This document shows positions 9,785 through 16,452 of a DNA stretch of 64,000 nt, in pieces. Under the pieces are notes generated by a model that was not told where the DNA came from, did not search any database, and saw only the letters and a list, made by a program, of their open reading frames with translations. Numbering within the stretch: the stretch's first letter is position 1; the number at the start of each line of letters is the position of its first letter. The stretch spans positions 1 to 64,000 of the forward strand of contig DATJGS010000019.1 of NCBI GenBank assembly GCA_035494735.1, read 5' to 3'. Both the position numbers and the translations under genes were made by a program. The DNA is from DATJGS01 sp035494735 (GTDB taxonomy: Bacteria; Eisenbacteria; RBG-16-71-46).

Positions 9785-10423
9785 TCAGGGGCGCTGCCGC
9801 CGCAGGAGGCGGATGTGAGCGCCCCATTCCGGCGGAACAGCTACGAATCCGCGCTCCGTCAACGGTGGCCCGGTAACGGGTAGATGACCGGCCTCTGCGA
9901 GTGTTACGAGCTCGTCGGAGAGGGCCCCCAGGCGCGAGTCGTCCCAGCGCAGCAGTGGGATGTCACCGCGTGGAAACCAATCGGCAGGCTGTGGGAGCAG
10001 GGCGTCCTCGCGCGACTTGTCCATCGACTCCCCATCGAGATTCAGCGGAGTCCTAAGGTCAAGGTGGTCGATGATCCTCGTCGCCACCAGGAAGCAGTGC
10101 GCGAATTCATGGACCAAAATGGCCCGCACGACCGCTGGATCATAGGAGAGGGCGACGCCCGCGGCCGCGATCACCCCGAACGCATGGCCACCTTGGTTCG
10201 AGCGCCAGATTCCGCTCGCGGCGTGGATGATGCCACGCTGAGGAGGGATCCAAACGGCGGGGTCGATCGTGACCGGTGGCATCTGGTGAACCCGCGCCTC
10301 ACAGGCGACCGCCTCACGGATAACCCGGATGCGCTGTTCACCCTCCTCGATGCGGTGTTGGATCGCGGGTGGAATCGTGTGCCACAGATCACTGCGGTCT
10401 AGCAGAACACCGTCGCCGGGCAT
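9785..10423 (-). CDS. HExxH metallopeptidase-like protein, unknown family
   Basis: 212 residues from the ATG at 10423 (a TTG sits just before it; GAGGAGAG is upstream). The motif HEFAH at residues 105-109 is a zincin site, preceded by VVRAILV as in many HExxH helices. I do not recognise the family. It is the third gene of the unit XRE regulator - ImmA/IrrE peptidase - this protein. It probably belongs to the same accessory island as the ubiquitin-like operon opposite. There is no signal peptide, so it acts inside the cell. The third zinc ligand was not identified with confidence; a Glu/Asp-rich stretch (DGESMDKSREDALL) follows about 20 residues later. Confidence 0.7.
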   Translation of the reverse strand: MPGDGVLLDRSDLWHTIPPAIQHRIEEGEQRIRVIREAVACEARVHQMPPVTIDPAVWIPPQRGIIHAASGIWRSNQGGHAFGVIAAAGVALSYDPAVVRAILVHEFAHCFLVATRIIDHLDLRTPLNLDGESMDKSREDALLPQPADWFPRGDIPLLRWDDSRLGALSDELVTLAEAGHLPVTGPPLTERGFVAVPPEWGAHIRLLRRQRP

Positions 10424-10444
10424 CAACTCTCCTCGCGATGAAGA

Positions 10445-11029
10445 TCAACTCGGACGGGGAGCACGTGCGATGAGTTCCCGTCTCGCTTGGGCAACCGCCC
10501 CAGTGTGGTTCATGCGCCACTCCATAAGCGGGACGCTAACCCCCATGTTGAATGCCGCCACGTGGACCGGCGTTTCCAGTCGAGCGAACCGGAGCGCCGC
10601 GGGGCGCGGTACGAGCAACACGCCCGCGAGCCAATCGGCTTCGTCCTCATCGTTCTGTTTCCAGCGACGACAGCCGCCCATTCCAAACACCGCTCCTGGC
10701 GCATGCTTCAGGATGACGTGCGCCAGCTCGTGGGTCAGCGTGCTTGATCGCCGACCGGTCGAGTGGCGCGGATTCTCGACAATCAGACGCTCTCCGTCTT
10801 CGCTGATCATTAGCGCCGAGAGCTCGTCCGGAGCGACCTCGAGAAAATGCCGGATCGAGGACGGGTCGGCGCCGCAAGCAGCGAGATCACGGAGGTTCAT
10901 GACCGCTATTCCAAGATGTTCGGCGAGGGCACGCGGGTCAAGGCGATCGAAGGCCGTCAGGCCGAGGTCGCGACGCACCATAAGCGCCAGCTCCTCCGCC
11001 CGCGTCTTGAATCCTCGGACCAGCGCCAT
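10445..11029 (-). CDS. ImmA/IrrE-family zinc peptidase
   Basis: 194 residues. The HELAH site lies at residues 100-104 (STLTHELAHVILKH), and a downstream acidic motif EADWLAGVLLVP supplies the usual third ligand and the family's LL.P segment. ImmA/IrrE peptidases cleave XRE-type repressors to switch on mobile or stress genes. The gene begins two bases after the stop of an XRE regulator, the typical pairing. By that logic it would relieve repression of this unit, of the divergent ubiquitin-like operon, or of both. An in-frame GTG two codons upstream is an alternative start. Confidence 0.88.
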   Translation of the reverse strand: MALVRGFKTRAEELALMVRRDLGLTAFDRLDPRALAEHLGIAVMNLRDLAACGADPSSIRHFLEVAPDELSALMISEDGERLIVENPRHSTGRRSSTLTHELAHVILKHAPGAVFGMGGCRRWKQNDEDEADWLAGVLLVPRPAALRFARLETPVHVAAFNMGVSVPLMEWRMNHTGAVAQARRELIARAPRPS

Positions 11030-11031
11030 GA

Positions 11032-11403
11032 TCACCGTCTCTTCTTCTGAGTCCGTAGCTGGTTGTAGGCGGCTCGGAGAATATCCTCGAGGGCCTTGGC
11101 CCCGGCCGGGGTCAGGTCCTTCTGGGCGCGCAGGTGGGTCGATACGACCGTCATCAAGTCGGCTGGTTGGCGCTTCCTGCTGTCGTCGGACGTGAGGAAT
11201 CGGTCGGGGGCGACGGCCAACCACTGCACCAAGGCCGCAAAGCTATCCACGTCGGGGCGCTTCCCCTGTCCCAGCCGCGTCAGGGTGGAGGCGCTGACGC
11301 CGGCCTCGATTGCGGCTTTCCGCCACGACAATCCCTTCGATTTCCTGCGTTGATCGAGCGCTGCGTAAAGGGCTTCGACGTTGAGTTGGGCGTCTTCGGT
11401 CAT
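11032..11403 (-). CDS. XRE-family transcriptional regulator
   Basis: 123 residues. The N-terminal helix-turn-helix reads SWRKAAIEAGVSASTLTRLGQGKRPDVDSFAALVQWL, a standard Cro/XRE domain. The C-terminal 50 residues (LRAQKDLTPAGAKALEDILRAAY) form a helical tail ending in basic residues. AAGGAG precedes the ATG. It lies head to head with the ubiquitin-like operon across a 172-base gap holding candidate operators, and is followed by the ImmA/IrrE peptidase likely to act on it. Confidence 0.9.
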   Translation of the reverse strand: MTEDAQLNVEALYAALDQRRKSKGLSWRKAAIEAGVSASTLTRLGQGKRPDVDSFAALVQWLAVAPDRFLTSDDSRKRQPADLMTVVSTHLRAQKDLTPAGAKALEDILRAAYNQLRTQKKRR

Positions 11404-11433
11404 ATGGGTCTCCTTGGGGATATGTGCTGGTTC

Positions 11434-11485
11434 AGGCTAGCAACGCTGTGCCGCTATTGCAACACTCCGCACTTCGTGCTACGGT
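11434..11485. promoter_or_regulatory. Divergent promoters sharing one palindromic -35 box
   Basis: TTGCAA (11457-11462) is its own reverse complement. To the right, 17 bases away, lies TACGGT (plus-strand -10, towards the ubiquitin-like operon). To the left, also 17 bases away, the minus strand reads TAGCCT (11439-11434, towards the XRE gene). Both -10 boxes are moderate matches. One bound factor could control both directions. Confidence 0.5.
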
Positions 11486-11513
11486 CGGGATGGTGTTCGA
11501 CTCTCGCAACACT
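11440..11513 (+). promoter_or_regulatory. Three direct copies of GCAAC(A/G)CT, candidate XRE operators
   Basis: Copies at 11440-11447 (GCAACGCT), 11459-11466 (GCAACACT) and 11506-11513 (GCAACACT). The first two are 19 bases apart, near two helical turns, and flank or overlap the shared -35 box. The third follows the plus-strand -10 and pairs with an inverted GTGTT at 11492-11496. They are the best candidates for binding by the adjacent XRE regulator. Confidence 0.45.
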
Positions 11514-11575
11514 GGACGGTCGCCCTGGCGGACCAGCGGCCGCGCCACTTGCTCGGTCCCAGGAGGTTCAATCAG

Positions 11576-11842
11576 ATGAATGACACGCAGGCGGCCAAGG
11601 AGGCCGAGAAGATCGACCACCCGCAGAAGAAGGTGCAGGTGACGGTGGACGGCAAGCCGCGCGAGGTGCGGCCCGGCACGTACGTGGTCTCGGAGTTTAA
11701 GAAGGAGGTGCGAGTCGACCCCTCGCTCGAGCTCGACCAGGTGATCGACGGGCAGTTCATCCCGCTCGACAACAACGCATCGATCGAGATCAAGGGCAAG
11801 GAGGTGTTCGTCAGCCACGTGCCGCAAGGGGGATCCTCGTAA
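11576..11842 (+). CDS. Ubiquitin-like protein (Multi_ubiq-type beta-grasp)
   Basis: 88 residues in one beta-grasp domain: after a 17-residue charged leader come KVQVTVDGKPREVRPGTYVV, DQVIDGQFIPLDN and IEIKGKEVFVSH, ending PQGGSS. This is the layout of the bacterial Multi_ubiq/ThiS-like modifiers that travel with E1, E2 and JAB genes. The Gly-Gly is followed by two serines, so a protease must trim the tail before E1 can adenylate it; the JAB gene two places downstream fits. AGGAGG nine bases upstream fixes the ATG. The stop overlaps the next start by one base (TAATG). Confidence 0.8.
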   Translation: MNDTQAAKEAEKIDHPQKKVQVTVDGKPREVRPGTYVVSEFKKEVRVDPSLELDQVIDGQFIPLDNNASIEIKGKEVFVSHVPQGGSS

Positions 11843-12171
11843 TGGCGGAGGCTCCGGACGAGCTTCAGGAGCTGCGGGCCGTATGCCCGGGCGCCGTGGA
11901 GATGAGCGAGGCGGGCGTTCGATATATCTCGCTGCCAAGGCTCAACGTTCCGGGGGTCGGGGAGCTGGATGGCCTGCTGCGCCCACAGCAGGCCGCCAGC
12001 GACGGCTACGTCACCCGCCTCTACCTATCGGCACCAGTCCCGGGAAAGGGACAGAACTGGGGTACGCAACACATCCTCGGCCGGACCTGGCACACCTGGT
12101 CCTGGAACAACGTGCCGTCGAGTTACCGGCTGTCCCAGATCCTCGCCAACCACCTGCGGGCACTCCGATGA
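11842..12171 (+). CDS. E2/UBC-like protein of a bacterial conjugation operon
   Basis: 109 residues. From its place between Ubl and JAB genes, and from features such as YVTRLYLSAPVPG and an aromatic C-terminal block GRTWHTWSWNNVPSSYR, I read it as one of the short prokaryotic E2-like families; no similarity search backs this. The only cysteine is C15 (RAVCPGAVE), near the N terminus. No Cys lies where an E2 active site would fall; His and Trp residues are prominent instead. It may therefore be a non-canonical or inactive E2, perhaps an adaptor for E1. It overlaps both neighbours by 1 and 3 bases. Confidence 0.6.
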   Translation: MAEAPDELQELRAVCPGAVEMSEAGVRYISLPRLNVPGVGELDGLLRPQQAASDGYVTRLYLSAPVPGKGQNWGTQHILGRTWHTWSWNNVPSSYRLSQILANHLRALR

Positions 12172-12680
12172 CCGTCCACCTCAAGATGACACGCGACCTG
12201 CTGGGACGAGTGCATGACGACCTGGCCCGCCCGCACGAGTTCGCGCTCGAGCGGGTCGGGTTTCTCACGGCACGGCCGGGGCGACTTCAAGATGGCGGCC
12301 TCGTGCTCATCGCAGGTGGTTACCTGCCCGTGGCCGACGAGGACTATCTCGACCGGCCGGGATACGGCGCACTGATGGGCTCGGCGGCTATCCGGAAGGC
12401 TCTGCAGCACACGTACAACAACCCTGTCGGCATGATCCACGTGCACGAGCACCTTGGTCGCGGCCGGCCGGGATTCAGCCGAACAGACGAGCGAGAGATG
12501 CGGAAGTTCGTGCCGGATTTCTTCAACGCGCGTGCCGACGTACCTCACGGGGCGCTCGTGTTGAGCGAGGACTCCGCCCGCGGCTACTGCTGGCTGAGCC
12601 GAGTCGATGGGCCCCTTCCCATATCCCGAATCACGGTCGTCGGGAGCCCGATGCTGCGGATCGGGGGTCGGGATGAGTGA
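12168..12680 (+). CDS. JAB/MPN-type metalloprotease (deubiquitinase-like)
   Basis: 170 residues. The JAMM motif is complete: E28 (ERVGFL), then H91-V-H93 (GMIHVHEHLG) and S104-R-T-D107 (GFSRTDER). Such bacterial JAB proteins process ubiquitin-like precursors and remove them from targets. Its ATG is within the E2-like stop (ATGA) and its end overlaps the E1 gene by eight bases, so all four genes are translationally linked. The HxH-to-Ser spacing is slightly longer than in the eukaryotic H-x-H-x7-S-x2-D form. Confidence 0.85.
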   Translation: MTVHLKMTRDLLGRVHDDLARPHEFALERVGFLTARPGRLQDGGLVLIAGGYLPVADEDYLDRPGYGALMGSAAIRKALQHTYNNPVGMIHVHEHLGRGRPGFSRTDEREMRKFVPDFFNARADVPHGALVLSEDSARGYCWLSRVDGPLPISRITVVGSPMLRIGGRDE

Positions 12681-13473
12681 GCGTTTCTCCCGCCAGGGAT
12701 TCCTGGGCGACCACAGCGAAGACATCCTCCGGTCGCTGATGGTCGGCGTGGTCGGTGTGAGTGGAGGTGGTTCGCACGTGGTCCAGCAACTGGCACACGT
12801 CGGCGTCGGGCACTTTCAGCTCTACGACCCACAACGGATCGACGACTCCAATCTGAACCGGCTCGTCGGGGCGACAGCGGCGGACGTGGACTGCGCCGAG
12901 TGGAAGACGGCGATCGGGCGTCGCGTCGTTGAGGGCGTCAACCCTGCGGCCGACGTAATCGAGATCCGAAACGACTGGCGGAACGAAGCGATCCGCCTGC
13001 GGGACTGCGACGTCATCGTCAGCTGCGTCGACACCTACCAAGCGCGCAGTGAGCTGGAAGTCCAGGCGCGACGCTACCTGATCCCGCACTTGGACATCGG
13101 CATGGACGTCCATTACCAAGCGGACAACACTCACCTTCTCGCCGGGCAGCTCATCCTATCGATGCCGGGCCGCCCGTGCATGAGGTGCGTGGGCTTCCTC
13201 CGGGAGGAGCTACTGGCGGACGAAGCACGCCGCTACGGTGCGGCGGGCTCGAAACCGCAGGTCGTGTGGCCGAACGGGATCCTGGCGTCGCTGGCCGTAG
13301 GCGTACTAGTGCAGCTCTTCACACCATGGCACCGTCAACTAGATCTACCCGTCTACCTGGAGCTCGACGGCAACCGGAACAACGTCTCACGCAGCAACCG
13401 CCTGGGTGCGATTGGAAGCACCTGCTCGCACTTCTCAGAGACGGACCTCGGCGATCCCTGGTTCAGGGCCTAG
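12673..13473 (+). CDS. E1-like ThiF/MoeB adenylating enzyme
   Basis: 266 residues with the Rossmann start VGVVGVSGGGSHVVQQLAHVG, D52 in the LYDPQRIDDSNLNR motif (Arg finger region), K78, and the SCVDTYQAR loop with D120. A C169-x2-C172 pair (GRPCMRCV) looks like half of the zinc site of ThiF/MoeB enzymes; a second CxxC is not visible. The family activates the C-terminal glycine of ubiquitin-like proteins with ATP. The ATG at 12673 was chosen because homologous domains begin with R-x-x-RQ (ERFSRQGFL). It ends the operon. Confidence 0.88.
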   Translation: MSERFSRQGFLGDHSEDILRSLMVGVVGVSGGGSHVVQQLAHVGVGHFQLYDPQRIDDSNLNRLVGATAADVDCAEWKTAIGRRVVEGVNPAADVIEIRNDWRNEAIRLRDCDVIVSCVDTYQARSELEVQARRYLIPHLDIGMDVHYQADNTHLLAGQLILSMPGRPCMRCVGFLREELLADEARRYGAAGSKPQVVWPNGILASLAVGVLVQLFTPWHRQLDLPVYLELDGNRNNVSRSNRLGAIGSTCSHFSETDLGDPWFRA

Positions 13474-13552
13474 GGCCGACCTCTGCTTCGTCTCCAGGTC
13501 TGCCGTCTGTGTCAGGCCGCCGGGCATGGCGCACAGTTAGGCTGGCAAGCGC

Positions 13553-14995
13553 CTACCCCCGCGCCCCGCCCCCGCGCCGCGCGTACATCACGCTGCCGAT
13601 GGCGATCAGCAGCGCCGTGCCCCCAATCACCCGCCCCACCGCGAGCACGGGATGCGGATCCCCGGCCGGCGGCAGCGCCGCGAGCACCATCGAGATTCCC
13701 GTCGTCGCGATGCCGAGCACGCCCATCACGATCGCGACCGGGCGGCCGCCGGGGATGCGCATGACGTCGGGTCCGGCCGGCTCTCGCTGCAGCGCGATCA
13801 GGGCCGCGAACATCATCACGAGCGGGATGAAATAGGCGATCACCGTCATGCTCACGAGCGCGTCGTACGCGCCGCGCACGCCGGTGCCGGCCTGGCTCCA
13901 CAGCGTGAACACGGCGGCGCCCGCGCCCTGGACGAGCAGCGCGACGTGCGGCGTGCCCCAGCGCGGATGCAGCTTCGCGAACGCCGGCGGCATGAAGCGA
14001 TCGACGCCGGCGACGAACGTGATGCGGCCGGTGGAGGCGAGCCACACGCCGACGCCGCCGAGCGAGCCGACCGTCACCAATATCGCGGCGACCGACGTGA
14101 TCCACGACGCGCCGACACGGCTCGACGCGCGCTCGATCGCCTGCAGGATTCCGGTGAGCCCGCTGACCTCGCGATGCGGCAGCGCCAGCAGTACGGCGAT
14201 CGTGCCGAGCACGTAGATCGCGGTAATGAGCACGCCGCTCAGCACGATCGCTCGTGGAATCGTGCGTCGCGGCTCGCGGATCTCGTCCGAGAGGAACGAC
14301 GCGGTCTCGAGCCCGCCGAACGCGAACGCGATCGTCGACCACAGCACGAGATCCTGAAGGTGCGCGCCCGGCGCGAACGAGCGCGCCGTCCATTCGGTCG
14401 CGCTGCCGAAGCGCGCGCAGGCCACGACGCCGGCCCCGACGAGCAGCGCGACCGGCAGCCAGGTGCCGAGCGCGCCGGCGTTGTGCAGGTGGCGGCCGAC
14501 GTTCAGGCCGACCACATTCAGCGCGAGCGCGACGGCCAGCCCGCCCAGCGACGCGATGACGAAGTACGGGACGCTCGCGTCCAGCGCGTGGCCGTGCGCG
14601 CCGAACGCGAACAGCGCGCTGGCGGCGCCGAAGTACAGCACGCCCGGGAAGTACGTGAAGTTGCTGGCCCAGTACATCCAGCCCGCGAGAAATCCCGGGT
14701 AATCGCCGAACGCGCGCTGCGTCCACACGTACAGTCCGCCCTCTTGCGGATAGCGCGACGACAGCTCGACGACGGTGAACGCCAGCGGCACGAACAGCGC
14801 GACGAAGCCGATCAGCCAGATGACGAGCGCGCTGGGGCCGACCGCGGCGGCCGTCGCGATCCAGCGTAAGCCCACCACCGCGACCACCAGGAACCACGTG
14901 ACGTCGCCGAGCCCGAGGGCGCGGCGCAGGCGGGCGGTGGCGGGAGGTGCGGCGGGCTCCACCCCTAGCTGGAGCGCTTCCGGCTGCCGAACCAC
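13553..14995 (-). CDS. APC-superfamily amino-acid permease
   Basis: 480 residues with about twelve membrane helices. The N-terminal helix region (LRRALGLGDVTWFLVVAVVGLRWIA), SSRYPQEGGLYVWTQRAFGD and FGGLETASFLSDEIREPRRTIPRA are typical of the APC amino-acid/polyamine family. It would import an amino acid or related amine by proton or exchange coupling; the substrate is not evident. The GTG at 14995 overlaps the upstream gene by 31 bases. A GTG at 14962, just after that stop, is an equally good start and would remove the first 11 residues. Confidence 0.88.
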   Translation of the reverse strand: MVRQPEALQLGVEPAAPPATARLRRALGLGDVTWFLVVAVVGLRWIATAAAVGPSALVIWLIGFVALFVPLAFTVVELSSRYPQEGGLYVWTQRAFGDYPGFLAGWMYWASNFTYFPGVLYFGAASALFAFGAHGHALDASVPYFVIASLGGLAVALALNVVGLNVGRHLHNAGALGTWLPVALLVGAGVVACARFGSATEWTARSFAPGAHLQDLVLWSTIAFAFGGLETASFLSDEIREPRRTIPRAIVLSGVLITAIYVLGTIAVLLALPHREVSGLTGILQAIERASSRVGASWITSVAAILVTVGSLGGVGVWLASTGRITFVAGVDRFMPPAFAKLHPRWGTPHVALLVQGAGAAVFTLWSQAGTGVRGAYDALVSMTVIAYFIPLVMMFAALIALQREPAGPDVMRIPGGRPVAIVMGVLGIATTGISMVLAALPPAGDPHPVLAVGRVIGGTALLIAIGSVMYARRGGGARG

Positions 14996-15180
14996 ATCGC
15001 GGCGCCGGCGAGAACGGCGATGCCCGACACGATCGGCGGCACGGCGAACTGCTTCTTCTCGGTGACCTGCATCTTGAGGTCGCCGATCTGGGCGACGTTG
15101 TCCGTCTTGTTGTAGGCGATCCCGCCGTAGATCAGGCAGGCCAGGCCCACCAGCACCAGGATGATTCCAGCGACGCGCAT
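14965..15180 (-). CDS. Small two-helix membrane protein (DUF3185-like)
   Basis: 71 residues with two hydrophobic helices (GIILVLVGLACLIYGGIAY and PPIVSGIAVLAGAAMWFG), a short loop between (NKTDNVAQIGDLKMQVTEKK), and a basic C-terminal tail. GAGGAGG before the ATG gives a strong ribosome site. The layout matches DUF3185-type proteins of unknown role. It precedes the APC permease on the same strand. Confidence 0.75.
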   Translation of the reverse strand: MRVAGIILVLVGLACLIYGGIAYNKTDNVAQIGDLKMQVTEKKQFAVPPIVSGIAVLAGAAMWFGSRKRSS

Positions 15181-15202
15181 CGTGCCTCCTCGTTTAGAGA
15201 CT

Positions 15203-15532
15203 TCAGCGGAAGTTGATGGTGACCGCGCTCCGCGGATCGACGTCGCGCAGGAAGTATTCGATCGCTTCGTCCATGCGATTGCGGACGAAGATGTGGCTGC
15301 TCACGCGACGCTCGTCCTCGTACACGACGTAGCGCACCGTGTGCTTCTGGAACAACCCGAGCGGCCAGGGCAGACGCCCGCCCGGTCGATCGAGCAGCGG
15401 ATCGTGCACGAGCGTGCGGCGCCGCGCGCCGACCGCCACCGAGCACGTTCCGCCCGCTTCCAGCGCGTCGCGGATGTGCCGCGACGCGTCGCGCGCTTCC
15501 ACCTGCCGGGTCTCGCCCGGGCGTACTGGCAT
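15203..15532 (-). CDS. Hypothetical protein
   Basis: 109 residues from the ATG at 15532. The C-terminal half (KHTVRYVVYEDERRVSSHIFVRNRMDEAIEYFLRDVDP) has convincing coding character, with alternating strands and a helix. The first half is basic and less convincing, and the open frame runs further upstream without support. No family recognised. It lies 22 bases before the small membrane protein, so the two may be co-transcribed. Confidence 0.5.
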   Translation of the reverse strand: MPVRPGETRQVEARDASRHIRDALEAGGTCSVAVGARRRTLVHDPLLDRPGGRLPWPLGLFQKHTVRYVVYEDERRVSSHIFVRNRMDEAIEYFLRDVDPRSAVTINFR

Positions 15533-15852
15533 CGCCAACCGATCTTTCGCACAACGGGGTGAACGAGCGGCCCTGCGCGCCCATAGATACCACGGGGACG
15601 CCCCGGGCCACGCATCGGAGTTGGCGGAACCCGTGGGGCCCGCTGTGCGCTCGGGACGCCGGTTGGCATTGAGGGAGTGAGGCGCCAGCGCTGCGTTCGA
15701 CCGGCGGACGCCCAGGATACCGTGTGCGCGCGTCGCGCCGCAGGCCGTTCGGGGCGTGGCGACCCTCATTCGAGAGGAGCAGGTCTTGACCGAGAGGCTG
15801 GGCTTGGAGTCCACTTCTTCGGCACGCAATCCCCGCGTGCACTGGAGATCGA
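15533..15852 (+). other. Non-coding stretch before the ECF sigma gene
   Basis: About 320 bases with no convincing gene on either strand. It presumably holds promoters for the hypothetical gene (minus) and for the sigma-kinase-CHAT operon (plus). I see a TTGACC at about 15786-15791 but no good -10 box at the right distance. The sigma gene's ribosome site is GGAG five bases before its ATG. Confidence 0.4.
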
Positions 15853-16452
15853 ATGGCTCCCCAGCCGGGCGACGCGCCCCCTCATTCCGGCCCGGGCCCT
15901 CTCGAGTCCACGGCCGTCCTGTTCGAACGGATGCGCGGTGGCGACGAGGCCGCGCGTCAGCGTCTGTTCGAGCGCTTTCTGCCCATCTTGCGGCGCTGGG
16001 CGCACGGCCGGATCCCGGCGCGGGCCCGCGGCATGGCGGACACGGACGACATCGTGCAGGTCACGCTGATCCGCGCGCTCAATCGGCTGGACGCGTTCGA
16101 GCCGCGACGCGAGGGCGCGTTCCTCGCCTACCTGCGGCACATCCTGCTGAATTCCGTGCGCGAGGAGCTGCGCCGCGCCGGGCGCAAGCCTTCGGCCAGC
16201 GGGCAGGAGTTCGAGCGCGCCGATCCCGCGCCCTCGCCGCTCGAGCAGGCGATCGGCGCGGACGAGCTGGCGCGCTACGAGCAGGCGCTCGGCGACCTGC
16301 CGGTCGAGTCGCGCGAAGCCGTGCTCATGCGTATCGAGTTCGGCTACAGCTACGCCGAGATCGCGGAGGCGCTGGGCAAGCCCAATCCCAACGCCGTGCG
16401 CATGACCATCAGCCGGGCGCTGGTGAAGCTCGCGGAGCGCATGCGTGAGTGA
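15853..16452 (+). CDS. ECF-type RNA polymerase sigma factor
   Basis: 199 residues. Region 2 runs through LFERMRGGDEAARQRLFERFLPILRRWA and DTDDIVQVTLIRALNRLDAF. Region 4 is LPVESREAVLMRIEFGYSYAEIAEALGKPNPNAVRMTISRALVKL. The last seems to carry the expected helix-turn-helix. No anti-sigma factor follows; instead the next gene, overlapping by eight bases, is a Ser/Thr kinase. In kinase-linked ECF groups the kinase is thought to control the sigma factor, so a phosphorylation switch is plausible here. Confidence 0.9.
   Translation: MAPQPGDAPPHSGPGPLESTAVLFERMRGGDEAARQRLFERFLPILRRWAHGRIPARARGMADTDDIVQVTLIRALNRLDAFEPRREGAFLAYLRHILLNSVREELRRAGRKPSASGQEFERADPAPSPLEQAIGADELARYEQALGDLPVESREAVLMRIEFGYSYAEIAEALGKPNPNAVRMTISRALVKLAERMRE

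Noticed and set aside
9650..13552. Direct repeats or an integrase marking the edges of the ubiquitin-like island
   Set aside because: I compared both flanks and found no convincing att-like repeat, tRNA or recombinase; mobility is therefore not supported.
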